A DNA stretch of 64,000 bases, taken from the NCBI RefSeq assembly GCF_018604545.1, contig NZ_CP075896.1, positions 4,216,001 through 4,280,000 on the forward strand, written 5' to 3'. The DNA comes from Streptomyces koelreuteriae (GTDB lineage Bacteria; Actinomycetota; Actinomycetes; Streptomycetales; Streptomycetaceae). Of this stretch, positions 32,301 through 40,579 are shown piece by piece; position 1 is the first letter of the stretch, and the number at the start of each line of letters is the position of its first letter. Position numbers and translations under genes: made by a program. The notes beneath the pieces were generated by a model, which searched no databases, was not told the origin of the DNA, and was given only the letters and a program-made list of their open reading frames with translations.

Positions 32301-32886
32301 GGGTGCGTACACGCTGGCGGGCGTGGACGCCTACGCGCTGCACAGCGACGACGTACGGAAGCTCGTCGGGCTGTGCGCGCAGGACGCGCATCTCTTCGAC
32401 AGCTCGCTGCGCGAGAACCTGCTGCTCGCCAAGAAGGACGCCACCGAGGACGAACTGCGTGCCGCGCTCGGCCGGGCCCGGCTGCTGGACTGGGCCGAGG
32501 GCCTGCCCGACGGGCTCGACACGCTCGTCGGCGAGCACGGGGCGCGGCTGTCCGGAGGGCAGCGGCAGCGGCTGGCGCTGGCCCGCGCGCTGCTCGCGGA
32601 CTTCCCCGTCCTGGTGCTCGACGAGCCCGCCGAGCATCTCGACCTGCCGACGGCGGACGCGCTGACCGCCGATCTGCTGGCCGCCACCGAGGGCCGTACG
32701 ACTCTGCTCATCACGCACCGGCTGGCGGGCCTGGAGGCGGTCGACGAGGTGCTCGTGCTGGATCGGGGACGGGTGGTGCAGCGCGGGTCGTACCCGGAGC
32801 TGGTGGCGGTGGACGGGCCGCTGCGGGAGATGGCGGAGCGGGAGGCGGCGTCGGAGGAACTGGTCGGGAGCGCGGTGGAGGCGTGA
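29389..32886 (+). CDS. cydCD: Fused CydC-CydD thiol-reductant ABC exporter
   Basis: The 1165-residue protein joins two ABC half-transporters. Half one has membrane helices to about residue 310 and an ATPase with LVGSSGAGKSTLLGVLLG, LSAGQRQRLALARAF and VLLLDEPTAALDG. Half two has its own membrane region (LVLALLLGSLALGSAVGLMA) and ATPase with VVGPSGSGKTTLAQLLLR, LSGGQRQRLALARALL and VLVLDEPAEHLDL. CydDC exports glutathione/cysteine and is needed to assemble cytochrome bd; actinobacteria often fuse the two. The GTG at 29389 has GAGGTG 8 nt upstream and is preferred to the GTG at 29380, which is too close to it. Confidence 0.95.
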   Translation: MKPIDPRLLRYARATRVFLGAVVALGAVGAGLVIAQAMLIAEVVVGAFQHRMPVSELGTPLLLLAVVAVGRALVGWLTELAAHRASAAVKSELRGRLLERSVRLGPGWLSGQRTGSLVALATRGVDALDDYFSRYLPQLGLAVVVPVAVLARIVTEDWVSAAIIVGTLPLIPVFMVLIGWATQSRMDRQWRLLSRLSGHFLDVVAGLPTLKVFGRAKAQAESIRRITGEYRRATMRTLRIAFISSFALELLATISVALVAVTIGMRLVHGEMDLYIGLVILILAPEAYLPLRQVGAQYHAAAEGLAAAEEIFEVLETPVPASGSEAVPEGALAFEGVTVRYPGRSADAVSDVSFTVEPGETVALVGSSGAGKSTLLGVLLGFVRPAEGRVKAGGVDLADADLEQWRSRIAWVPQRPHLYAGTIAENVRLARPDADDDAVQRALRDAGALEFVDALPEGAETVLGEDGTGLSAGQRQRLALARAFLADRPVLLLDEPTAALDGATEAEVVAAVRRLAAGRTVLLVVHRPALLGVADRVVRLAEPETAAAPVAPAPVHQRGSVAGELTAPVDVTEPHGESASGPVLTRVRAMSGARRGRLVLALLLGSLALGSAVGLMATSGWLISRASQQPPVLYLMMAVTATRAFGIGRAVFRYAERLVSHDAVLRMLADTRVAVFRRLERLAPAGLRRTRRGDLLSRLVADVDALQDYWLRWLLPAGAAVVVSAASVGFTAWLLPEAGAVLAAGLLAAGVGVPLITGAVARRAEHRLAPARGVLATRVTDLLTGTAELTVAGALPARTARAREADGALTRIASRAATATALGDGLTALISGLTVTAAALVGAQAVAAGRLDGVTMAVVVLTPLAAFEAVLGLPLAAQYRQRVRRSAERVYEVLDAPEPVGEPERPRQAPASPFPVAVKGLTARYEGQDRDAVAGLDLTLEEGRRVAVVGPSGSGKTTLAQLLLRFLDAGSGAYTLAGVDAYALHSDDVRKLVGLCAQDAHLFDSSLRENLLLAKKDATEDELRAALGRARLLDWAEGLPDGLDTLVGEHGARLSGGQRQRLALARALLADFPVLVLDEPAEHLDLPTADALTADLLAATEGRTTLLITHRLAGLEAVDEVLVLDRGRVVQRGSYPELVAVDGPLREMAEREAASEELVGSAVEA

Positions 32887-32989
32887 TCCCTGACGGGGCC
32901 GCGCGCACTGATCCATTCGGAGCAGCCGGTCCCCCAGCCGTACGACCCGAACAGGACCGGGCCCGCGGAGCTGGGCGAGGATCGCTGAC

Positions 32990-34042
32990 ATGCGCTCATA
33001 TCGCCGCTATCGCCTGCTCGTTCCGGCTCTGCTGTGCGCGCTGGCGGCCCTCGCGGCCCGGCCGACGGCGGCGGACAAGGAGCCCGGGGGCGGCGGGGAC
33101 ACGGGCATCAGCGCCGAGGTGGCGCGGCTCTACGAGGACGCCGCGGCGGCGACGCAGCTGTACGAGGCCGGCCGCAAGGAGGCCGACGTGCAGCGGGCCA
33201 AGGCGCAGCGGGCGGAGGCTCTCCTGGACACTCAGCGGCGGCACATCGCGGGTCTGAACGAGGACCTGGGCCGGATCGCCCGTGCCCAGTACCGGGGCAG
33301 CGGGGGTCTGCCGGTGGCCGTGCAGATGCTCCTCGCCGACAGCCCCGACGACCTGATGCGAGGTCAGCACGCCTTCTCGCAGACGAATCTCGCCGTGAAC
33401 AACGCGATCTCCAAGAGCCGCCGGGCCGAGGCACGGCTCACCGCGGACGAGGCCAGGGCCGCTGCCGAATGGCAGGCGCTGGAGAAGCGGAACGTCCAGC
33501 TGGCCGAGCTGAAGTCGGGCATCGAGCAGAAGCTCGAAGCGGCCCGCTCACAGCTCCAGGGCCAGGCGGACGCCTCGGTCGCCGCCGGGGCGTGCCGCGG
33601 TGCCGTCCGGCTCGACCAGCCGGAGTCGGGGTTCACGAGTGCGTGGGTCGCGCCCGTGGAGACGTACGAGCTGTCCGCTTCCTACGGCAGCGGCGGGGCG
33701 CGGTGGTCGAGCCGGCACACCGGGCAGGACTTCGCGGTGCCGATCGGCACGCCCGTGCGGTCCGTGGGGACGGGCCGGGTGGTGAGGGTGTCCTGCGGCG
33801 GCCCCTTCGGCATCGAGATCGTGCTGAAGCACGCGGGCGGCTACTACACGCAGTACGCCCATCTCGCGTCCGTCGCGGTCGACCAGGGGGAGGAGGTCGG
33901 CCCCGGCCAGTGGATCGGCCAGTCGGGCACCACGGGCAACTCCACCGGACCGCACCTGCACTTCGAGACCCGGGTCACACCGGAGATGGGTTCGGCGGTG
34001 AACCCGGTGTCGTGGCTGGAGGAGCGCGGGGTGTCGCTCTGA
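32990..34042 (+). CDS. Secreted M23 (LytM-type) peptidase with coiled coil
   Basis: The 350-residue protein has a signal peptide (YRLLVPALLCALAALAARPT) and a long coiled coil (ARLYEDAAAATQLYEAGRKE through KSGIEQKLEAARSQL, about residues 45-190). A C-terminal M23 domain has the zinc motifs RHTGQDFAVP and GPHLHFETRV. This NlpD/EnvC-like layout suggests a cell-wall endopeptidase or activator acting outside the membrane. The ATG follows GGGCGAGG. It lies 100 bp after cydCD and may be in its own transcription unit. Confidence 0.9.
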   Translation: MRSYRRYRLLVPALLCALAALAARPTAADKEPGGGGDTGISAEVARLYEDAAAATQLYEAGRKEADVQRAKAQRAEALLDTQRRHIAGLNEDLGRIARAQYRGSGGLPVAVQMLLADSPDDLMRGQHAFSQTNLAVNNAISKSRRAEARLTADEARAAAEWQALEKRNVQLAELKSGIEQKLEAARSQLQGQADASVAAGACRGAVRLDQPESGFTSAWVAPVETYELSASYGSGGARWSSRHTGQDFAVPIGTPVRSVGTGRVVRVSCGGPFGIEIVLKHAGGYYTQYAHLASVAVDQGEEVGPGQWIGQSGTTGNSTGPHLHFETRVTPEMGSAVNPVSWLEERGVSL

Positions 34043-34080
34043 CGGAGCGGCTCGACCGCGTTCGTGAGAGCGGGCGGCAC

Positions 34081-34950
34081 CTACAGCCGTTCGGCCACCA
34101 GCTGCTCGATCACGACGGCGACCCCGTCCTCGTTGTTCGCCACCGTCCGTCCCGAGGCCGCGGCGATCACGTCCGGGTGGGCGTTGCCCATCGCGTACGA
34201 CCGGCCGGCCCAGGTCAGCATCTCGACGTCGTTCGGCATGTCGCCGAAGGCGACGACCTCCTCGTGCGAGATGCCGCGCTCGGCGCAGCACAGGGCGAGC
34301 GTGCTGGCCTTGGACACCTCGGGGCCGCTGATCTCCAGCAGGGCGCTGGGGCTGGAGCGGGTCACACTGGCGCGGTCGCCGATCGCGAGCCGGGCCAGGG
34401 TCAGGAAGGCGTCGGGGTCGATCTCCGGGTGGAAGGCCAGGATCTTCAGCACCGGCTCCCCGGCTGCCCGGTGATCAGGGCCCAGCAGCTCCTCCGCCGG
34501 GGCGAGGCTGTCGGGGATCTCCATGTGCAGCTTCGGGTACGCCGGCTCCTGGTAGAAGCCGTAGGTCTGCTCCACCGCGTACACCGTGCCCGGCGCCGCG
34601 TCGCGCAGCAGCCGTACGGCGTCCAGCGCGTTCTCCCGCTCCAGCTCCCGGACCTTCACGAACTTGTGGGTGCCGGGGCCGCCGTGCAGGTCGACCACGG
34701 CGGCGCCGTTGCCGCAGATCGCCAGTCCGTGGCCGTGCACATGGTCGCTGACGACGTCCATCCAGCGGGCCGGGCGGCCGGTGACGAAGAAGACCTCGAT
34801 GCCCGCCTCCTCGGCAGCGGCCAGCGCGGCCACCGTGCGGGGGGACACCGACTTGTCGTCGCGCAGCAGGGTGCCGTCGAGGTCGGTGGCGATCAGCCGC
34901 GGCGGGAGGGTCTCGGCCGCGGTATCGGGCTGTCGGGTCGCTGAGGTCAC
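34081..34950 (-). CDS. HAD-superfamily (Cof-type) hydrolase
   Basis: The 289-residue protein has HAD motif I RLIATDLDGTLLRDDKSVSP, motif II VFFVTGRP, the lysine in EVSKASTLALCC and motif IV VVAFGDMPNDVEMLTWAG. This is the Cof/YidA-type (C2 cap) class that dephosphorylates sugar phosphates or FMN-like compounds in the cytosol. The true substrate is unknown. It is a paralogue of the HAD gene at 42939-43742 (same DLDGTLLR, GDMPND and cap layout). The GTG at 34950 is taken from the protein pattern; its ribosome-binding site is weak. Confidence 0.87.
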   Translation of the reverse strand: MTSATRQPDTAAETLPPRLIATDLDGTLLRDDKSVSPRTVAALAAAEEAGIEVFFVTGRPARWMDVVSDHVHGHGLAICGNGAAVVDLHGGPGTHKFVKVRELERENALDAVRLLRDAAPGTVYAVEQTYGFYQEPAYPKLHMEIPDSLAPAEELLGPDHRAAGEPVLKILAFHPEIDPDAFLTLARLAIGDRASVTRSSPSALLEISGPEVSKASTLALCCAERGISHEEVVAFGDMPNDVEMLTWAGRSYAMGNAHPDVIAAASGRTVANNEDGVAVVIEQLVAERL

Positions 34951-35067
34951 CGGGTCATTGTCCCGCAGATGCCCGCACGGGCGTGCGGGGCTCCGCACAG
35001 GTGAGTGGATGCCGCTCCCACCAGGGCTTTCCTGAGGAATGAGCCCAGGAGGGAGCCCTCAGAGGCC

Positions 35068-35970
35068 TCAGCGCAACTGCGCCGGTGCCTCCATGGCGAT
35101 CTGCTCGAAGACCTTCTCGTCCGCCGCGAAGGGCGAGTCCGGGATCGGCCAGTGGATCACCAGCTCCGTGAAGCCCAGTTCCGCGTGCCGGCCGGCGAAG
35201 TCGACGAAGGCGTCCAGCGACTGGAGCGGGCCGGTACGGTCCGGCGTGAACCCGGTGAGCAGGACCCGGTCGAGGCCGGTCATGTCCCGGCCGACCTCGG
35301 CGCAGGTGTCGGCCAGCCTCTCGGCCTGCCCGCGCAGGGCCTGGACCGACTGCTCAGGGGTGCCGTTCTCGTACAGCTTGGGGTCGCCGGTGGTCACCCA
35401 GGCCTGGCCGTGCCGGGCGGCGAGCCGCATCCCGCGCGGGCCGGTCGCGGCGACCGCGAACGGCAGCCTGGGGCGCTGCACACAGCCGGGGATGTTCCGC
35501 GCCTCGTGAGCCGAGTAGAAGTCGCCCTCGTACGACACCGTGTCCTCGCTGAGGAGCCGGTCGAGCAGCGGGACGAACTCGGCGAAGCGGTCGGCGCGCT
35601 CGCGCGGTGTCCACGGGTCCTGGCCGAGCGCGGTGGCGTCGAAACCGGAGCCGCCCGCGCCGATGCCCAGCGTGATCCGCCCGCCGGAGATGTCGTCCAG
35701 GGAGATCAGCTCCTTGGCGAGGGTCACCGGGTGCCGGAAGTTCGGCGAGGTCACCAGCGTGCCGAGCCGAAGCCGCTCGGTGACGGCCGCGGCGGCGGTG
35801 AGGGTCGGCACGGCGCCGAACCACGGGCCGTCCCGGAAGCTGCGCCAGGACAGATGGTCGTAGGTGTACGCGGTGTGGAAGCCGAGCTGCTCGGCGCGTG
35901 TCCAGGCCGTACGGCCGCCTTCGTTCCAGCGGCGGTACGGGAGGATCACGGTGCTCAGACGCAGACTCAT
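35068..35970 (-). CDS. LLM-class F420-dependent oxidoreductase
   Basis: The 300-residue protein is a luciferase-like TIM barrel: MSLRLSTVILPYRRWNEGGR, FHTAYTYDHLSWRSF, LRLGTLVTSPNFRHPVTLAK, SGGRITLGIGAGGSGFDATA and GPRGMRLAARHGQAWVTTGD. Actinobacterial members usually use F420 to transfer hydride; FMN use cannot be excluded. The substrate is unknown. It reads leftward toward the HAD gene, 100 bp away. Confidence 0.88.
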   Translation of the reverse strand: MSLRLSTVILPYRRWNEGGRTAWTRAEQLGFHTAYTYDHLSWRSFRDGPWFGAVPTLTAAAAVTERLRLGTLVTSPNFRHPVTLAKELISLDDISGGRITLGIGAGGSGFDATALGQDPWTPRERADRFAEFVPLLDRLLSEDTVSYEGDFYSAHEARNIPGCVQRPRLPFAVAATGPRGMRLAARHGQAWVTTGDPKLYENGTPEQSVQALRGQAERLADTCAEVGRDMTGLDRVLLTGFTPDRTGPLQSLDAFVDFAGRHAELGFTELVIHWPIPDSPFAADEKVFEQIAMEAPAQLR

Positions 35971-36005
35971 GGCATCGAGACTAAAGGAGCCCCGCGGGTG
36001 GCCCG

Positions 36006-36021
36006 TGTTTCACGTGAAACA
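36006..36021. promoter_or_regulatory. Perfect parS site between the LLM and kptA genes
   Basis: TGTTTCACGTGAAACA is an exact 16-bp match to the Streptomyces parS consensus. It lies between the LLM gene start at 35970 and the kptA stop at 36055. Confidence 0.93.
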
Positions 36022-36054
36022 AGTCACCGTCATCGGCTGGTCACGCTCAGCGGG

Positions 36055-36603
36055 TCAGCGGGGTCCGGGGAAGCGGAGATATCCCGGCGGTACGGCCTCG
36101 GTCAGCCACACGCCGTTCGCGCTCACGCGGAAGACATGGCCATCGCGGTGCATGGCGGCCGTGTCCACCGTCAGGACGACCGGCCGGCCTCGGCGGGCAC
36201 CGACACGGGTCGCCGTCTCGCGGTCGGGGGAGAGATGCACGTCGTGCCGGTTCATCGGCCTGAGGCCCTCGACCCGGATCGCGTCCAGGTGACGGGCGAC
36301 GGTGCCGTGGTAGAGGTGCGCGGGCGGGGTCGCCGCCGGCAGCCCGAGGTCGACCTCGACACTGTGGCCCTGGCTGGCGCGGATCCGGGTGCCCTCGACG
36401 GCGAACCGGCGCTTGTCGTTGGTGAGGACGACATGGTCCAGTTCGTCGCGGGTGAAGCGGAAGCCGTGCGCGGCGGCCGCGGCGATCAGTGTGTCGATCT
36501 CCACCCAGCCGCCCTCCTCGAGCGCCAGACCGATCCGCTCGGGCTGGTGGCGCAGATGCTTCGAGAGATACTTGGACACCTTCACGGTGCGTCTTTCGTC
36601 CAT
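36055..36603 (-). CDS. kptA: RNA 2'-phosphotransferase (KptA/Tpt1 family)
   Basis: The 182-residue protein has the Tpt1 pattern: VSKYLSKHLRHQPERIGLAL, the catalytic-arginine region NDKRRFAVEGTRIRASQGHS, LYHGTVARHLDAIRVEGLRP, MNRHDVHLSPDRETATRVGA and a late FRVSANGVWLTEAVPPGYLR. Tpt1 moves an internal RNA 2'-phosphate to NAD+. In eukaryotes this finishes tRNA splicing; in bacteria, which lack that pathway, the natural target is unclear (2'-phospho RNA repair or end modification). It is preceded by a DnaA-box cluster. Confidence 0.92.
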   Translation of the reverse strand: MDERRTVKVSKYLSKHLRHQPERIGLALEEGGWVEIDTLIAAAAAHGFRFTRDELDHVVLTNDKRRFAVEGTRIRASQGHSVEVDLGLPAATPPAHLYHGTVARHLDAIRVEGLRPMNRHDVHLSPDRETATRVGARRGRPVVLTVDTAAMHRDGHVFRVSANGVWLTEAVPPGYLRFPGPR

Positions 36604-36659
36604 CCCACCAGAGTGCGGGAGAGACGCGAATCACGCGATCGAGTATTGCTTCCGAGGTT

Positions 36660-36713
36660 TGATCCACAGCCAAGTACTGTTATCCACAGGGGAATTGACG
36701 GTTCTGTGGACAA
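36660..36713. promoter_or_regulatory. Cluster of three DnaA boxes
   Basis: TGATCCACA (36660-36668, one mismatch), TTATCCACA (36680-36688, perfect) and TGTGGACAA (36705-36713, the reverse of the preferred Streptomyces box TTGTCCACA) lie in 54 bp between kptA and the fusion gene. Spacing is 11-16 bp. The cluster could bind DnaA or regulate kptA. Confidence 0.75.
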
Positions 36714-36763
36714 CTAGCCCTCGAAACCGGGGGCTTGGGCCCGCCCCGCCGCCGCACGGGCCG

Positions 36764-38521
36764 TCACATCGGCGGCTTCATCCGCGCGATCCTCCGCAGC
36801 ATCCCCGGTGCCAGCCGCGACAGCACCCGCGCACCCCGCGCCTCCGGCGTGACCGGAACGACCGCCTCGTCGCGCTCCACCGCGCGCAGGATCGCGGCGG
36901 CCACCTTCTCCGGCGGGTAGTTCCGCAGCCCGTACAGACGGGCGGCGCGCTGCTGGAGCCTCGTCTCCTCCTGGGCGTCGGCCCCGGCGAAGTGCGCCGT
37001 CGACGTGATGGCGGTGTTGACGATGCCGGGGCAGACCGCCGTCACGCCGATCCCCTGCCCGGCGAGCTCCGCGCGCAGGCACTCGCTGAGCATCAGCACG
37101 GCCGCCTTGGAGGTGCTGTAGGCGGGCAGGGCCCGGGACGGCAGATACGCCGCCGCAGAGGCCACGTTGACGATGTGGCCGCCCTGCCCGCGCTCGGCCA
37201 TCCGCCGGCCGAAGAGCCGGCAGCCGTGGATCACGCCCCACAGATTGACGTCGAGGACCTTCTTCCAGTCCTCCGGCGTGGTGTCGAAGAAGGACCCGGA
37301 CAGCCCGATCCCGGCGTTGTTGACCAGGACGTCCACCACCCCGTACTCGAGGCTGACCTTCTCGGCGAGCTTCTCCATGGCCTGCTCGTCGGAGACATCG
37401 GCCGTCTCCGCCCAGGCCGCCGAGGCGCCCAGGAGACGGGACGACTCGGCGGTGCGGGCCGCCGCCTCCCCGTCCCGGTCGACGGCGACCACGCGTGCGC
37501 CGGCCTTCGCGTACGCCAGCGCGGTCGCCCGCCCGATGCCGCTGCCCGCCCCGGTGACCAGCACGAGCTGCCCCGAGAACCGCTCGGCGTGCCTGCCGCC
37601 CGACGCCGCCGGGGACCGGCCGTCCTCGACTGACCTCACGAAATCCCCGATCCACGAAGCGAGCTGATCCGGACGGGTGCGCGGGATCCAGTGCCCCGCC
37701 GGGAGCGTCCTGCGGGTCAGCTTCGGAACCCACCGCTCCAGCTCGTCGTAGAGGCGCTCCGACAGGAACCGGTCCCCCAGGGGCGTGATGAGCTGCACGG
37801 GTGCGTGGGCGTGCGCGTCCGGGCGCGGCCTGCGCAGCCGGGGCCGCACGTTGTCCCGGTACAGCCAGGCGCCGTGCGCCGCGTCCGACGGCAGGGACGA
37901 GGTCGGGTAGCCGTCGCGCGGCACCTTCTCCACCCGCTCCAGGACCTTCGGCCAGCGTTTGCCGAGCGGGCCGCGCCAGGCCAGCTCGGGCAGCACGGGC
38001 GTGTGCAGCAGGTACACGTACCAGGACTTCGCGCCCTGCCCGAGGAGCTGGCCGACCCGGCGCGGGGTGGGCCGCTTCACGCGCCGGTCGATCCAGTGGC
38101 CGAAGTGGTCCAGGGACGGCCCGGACATCGAGGTGAAGGAGGCGATACGGCCCTCGGTGCGCCGGACGGTGGTGAACTCCCAGGCCTGCACCGAGCCCCA
38201 GTCGTGCCCGACCAGGTGCACGGGCCGGTCCGGACTGACCGCGTCCGCGACGGCCAGGAAGTCGTCCGTCAGCTTCTCCAGCGTGAACCCGCCCCGCAGC
38301 GGCCGCGGCGCCGTCGACCGGCCGTGGCCGCGGACGTCGTACGCCACCACGTGGAACCGCCCGGCGAGCCGCGCGGCGACCTCGGACCACACTTCCTTGC
38401 TGTCGGGGTAGCCGTGCACGAGGACGACCGTAGGGCGACTCGGATCGCCCAGCTCGGCCACGCACAGCTCGACTTCGCCGGTCCGTACCCAGCGCTCCCG
38501 CGCGCCCGTGAGCAACGTCAT
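36764..38521 (-). CDS. Alpha/beta hydrolase fused to short-chain dehydrogenase
   Basis: The 585-residue protein joins two domains. Residues 1-300 are an epoxide-hydrolase-type alpha/beta hydrolase (VVLVHGYPDSKEVWSEVAAR, YDVRGHGRSTAPRP, nucleophile-elbow HLVGHDWGSVQAWEF with Asp as nucleophile). Residues 310-585 are an SDR (LVLVTGAGSGIGRATALAYA, VLVNNAGIGLSGSFF, catalytic YSTSKAAVLM). The same order is seen in mycobacterial EphD-type proteins that act on lipid epoxides or hydroxylated fatty acids. The substrate is unknown. Both active sites look intact. Confidence 0.88.
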   Translation of the reverse strand: MTLLTGARERWVRTGEVELCVAELGDPSRPTVVLVHGYPDSKEVWSEVAARLAGRFHVVAYDVRGHGRSTAPRPLRGGFTLEKLTDDFLAVADAVSPDRPVHLVGHDWGSVQAWEFTTVRRTEGRIASFTSMSGPSLDHFGHWIDRRVKRPTPRRVGQLLGQGAKSWYVYLLHTPVLPELAWRGPLGKRWPKVLERVEKVPRDGYPTSSLPSDAAHGAWLYRDNVRPRLRRPRPDAHAHAPVQLITPLGDRFLSERLYDELERWVPKLTRRTLPAGHWIPRTRPDQLASWIGDFVRSVEDGRSPAASGGRHAERFSGQLVLVTGAGSGIGRATALAYAKAGARVVAVDRDGEAAARTAESSRLLGASAAWAETADVSDEQAMEKLAEKVSLEYGVVDVLVNNAGIGLSGSFFDTTPEDWKKVLDVNLWGVIHGCRLFGRRMAERGQGGHIVNVASAAAYLPSRALPAYSTSKAAVLMLSECLRAELAGQGIGVTAVCPGIVNTAITSTAHFAGADAQEETRLQQRAARLYGLRNYPPEKVAAAILRAVERDEAVVPVTPEARGARVLSRLAPGMLRRIARMKPPM

Positions 38522-38697
38522 CCGGCGAATCTGGCAGTTGTTAGAGAAATCGTCAATAGCGCGCGGGTCGGGCTGCTTCCCCGGTCGTGGTAACTCTCAG
38601 GCAGCAGGTCCCCTAAGGGCCCGTACTACTCCAGGGTGACCCGGATACAGCTCTGCGGAGTGACGACCACCACGCCCGTGGCCCCTACCTTCGAAGG

Positions 38698-39672
38698 GTG
38701 ACTGTGATCGCGACCGAAAGCCTGAGCAAGCGGTTCCCGAGGGTGACCGCGCTTGACCGGCTCTCCGTGGACGTCGGGCCCGGTGTGACCGGACTCGTCG
38801 GAGCCAACGGGGCCGGCAAGTCCACACTGATCAAGATCCTGCTGGGTCTGTCCCCCGCCACCGAGGGCCGCGCCGACGTGCTCGGCCTCGATGTCGCCAC
38901 CAGGGGCGCCGACATCCGCGAGCGGGTCGGCTACATGCCCGAGCACGACTGCCTGCCGCCGGACGTCTCGGCCACCGAGTTCGTCGTCCACATGGCGCGC
39001 ATGTCCGGCCTGCCGCCCACCGCCGCGCGCGAACGCACGGCCGACACCCTGCGCCACGTCGGCCTGTACGAGGAGCGCTACCGCCCCATCGGCGGCTACT
39101 CGACCGGCATGAAGCAGCGCGTCAAGCTCGCCCAGGCCCTGGTGCACGACCCCCAGCTGGTCTTCCTGGACGAGCCGACCAACGGCCTCGACCCGGTCGG
39201 CCGCGACGAGATGCTCGGCCTGATCCGCCGGATCCACACCGACTTCGGCATCTCCGTCCTGGTCACCTCGCACCTGCTGGGCGAACTGGAGCGCACCTGC
39301 GACCACGTCGTCGTCATCGACGGCGGCAAGCTCCTGCGCTCCAGCTCCACCACGGACTTCACCCAGACCACCACGACCCTCGCCATCGAGGTCACCGACA
39401 CCGACGAGCACCCCGACGGCACCCGCGCGGTGCGCGACGCGCTGGACGCGCGCGGGGTGAGCGTCGAGGACGGCAGCGGCCTGCCGGGCGCCGGCCACGT
39501 GCTGCTGCTCACCGCCCAGGGCGAGGAGACGTACGACCTGGTCCGGGACGTGATCGCCGACCTCGGACTCGGCCTGGTGCGCATGGAGCAGCGCCGGCAC
39601 CACATCTCCGAGGTCTTCACGAACAGCGACGAGCGCGAGCAGCGGAAGGAGGCGGTCGGCCATGGCGGTTGA
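38698..39672 (+). CDS. ABC transporter ATP-binding protein
   Basis: The 324-residue ATPase has Walker A LVGANGAGKSTLIKILLG, signature YSTGMKQRVKLAQALVH and Walker B LVFLDEPTNGLDPVGR, with a C-terminal extension typical of drug/bacitracin- or CcmA-like exporters. It starts with GTG at 38698 and overlaps the following permease gene by 11 bp. It is gene one of a four-gene operon (ATPase, permease, ATPase, permease). The exported substrate is unknown. Confidence 0.9.
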   Translation: MTVIATESLSKRFPRVTALDRLSVDVGPGVTGLVGANGAGKSTLIKILLGLSPATEGRADVLGLDVATRGADIRERVGYMPEHDCLPPDVSATEFVVHMARMSGLPPTAARERTADTLRHVGLYEERYRPIGGYSTGMKQRVKLAQALVHDPQLVFLDEPTNGLDPVGRDEMLGLIRRIHTDFGISVLVTSHLLGELERTCDHVVVIDGGKLLRSSSTTDFTQTTTTLAIEVTDTDEHPDGTRAVRDALDARGVSVEDGSGLPGAGHVLLLTAQGEETYDLVRDVIADLGLGLVRMEQRRHHISEVFTNSDEREQRKEAVGHGG

Positions 39673-40579
39673 GCACTCCACGGGGACATCGGCCCCGGCA
39701 CCGGGTGACCAGACCCGCATCCACAACATCGGCTACCGCAGCTACGACGGCCCGCGCCTCGGCCGCGCCTACGCCCGCCGCTCCCTGTACTCGCAGTCCC
39801 TGCGCGGCTCCTACGGCCTCGGCCGCTCGGTGAAGTCCAAGGTGCTGCCGATGCTGCTGTTCGTGGTGATGTGCGTGCCCGCGGCCATCATGGTCGCCGT
39901 CGCGGTCGCCACCAAGGCGGGCGCCCTGCCCGTGGACTACACGCGCTACGCGATCGTCATGCAGGCCGTCATCAGCCTGTACGTCGCCTCGCAGGCACCC
40001 CAGTCCGTCTCGCGGGACCTGCGCTTCAAGACGGTGCCGCTGTACTTCTCGCGGCCCATCGAGACCGCCGACTACGTCCTCGCCAAGTTCGCGGCGCTGG
40101 CCTCGGCGCTGTTCGTCCTCACGGCCGCTCCCCTGCTCGTGCTCTACGTGGGCGCGCTGCTGGCCGAGCTCGACTTCGCCGACCAGACCAAGGGATTCGC
40201 ACAGGGACTCGTCTCCGTGGCACTGCTCTCACTGCTGTTCGCCGGTATCGGCCTGGTCATCGCGTCCTTCACCCCGCGCCGCGGCTTCGGCATCGCGGCC
40301 GTGATCGCCGTGCTGACCATCACCTACGGCGCGGTCTCCACCCTGCAGGCCATCGCCGACGTCCAGGGCAGCAGCGACGCCGTGCCGCTGATCGGGCTGT
40401 TCTCGCCGATCACGCTCGTCGACGGGGTGCAGTCCGCGTTCCTCGGCGCGACCTCCGCCTTCCCCGGCGGGGTGGGCCCGAGCAACGCCGAGGGCGTCGT
40501 CTTCGTCCTCGTCGCCCTGGGCCTGATCGCGGCGAGCTACGGCCTCCTGATGCGCCGCTACAAGAAGGTGGGACTGTGA
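39662..40579 (+). CDS. ABC transporter permease
   Basis: The 305-residue membrane protein has about six helices (MLLFVVMCVPAAIMVAVAVA, ALASALFVLTAAPLLVLYVG, VSVALLSLLFAGIGLVIASF, GVVFVLVALGLIAASYGLLM). The soluble N-terminal head contains IHNIGYRSYDGPRLGRAYAR. It resembles ABC-2-type permeases. It overlaps the genes on both sides (11 bp and 4 bp), so subunit production is coupled. Confidence 0.88.
   Translation: MAVEHSTGTSAPAPGDQTRIHNIGYRSYDGPRLGRAYARRSLYSQSLRGSYGLGRSVKSKVLPMLLFVVMCVPAAIMVAVAVATKAGALPVDYTRYAIVMQAVISLYVASQAPQSVSRDLRFKTVPLYFSRPIETADYVLAKFAALASALFVLTAAPLLVLYVGALLAELDFADQTKGFAQGLVSVALLSLLFAGIGLVIASFTPRRGFGIAAVIAVLTITYGAVSTLQAIADVQGSSDAVPLIGLFSPITLVDGVQSAFLGATSAFPGGVGPSNAEGVVFVLVALGLIAASYGLLMRRYKKVGL

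Noticed and set aside
28348..32991. A 1547-codon open frame on the minus strand opposite cydB-cydCD.
   Set aside because: It is the antisense shadow of highly GC-biased cydCD codons. It has only low-complexity Arg/Gly/Gln sequence, and the opposite strand has clear ABC motifs.
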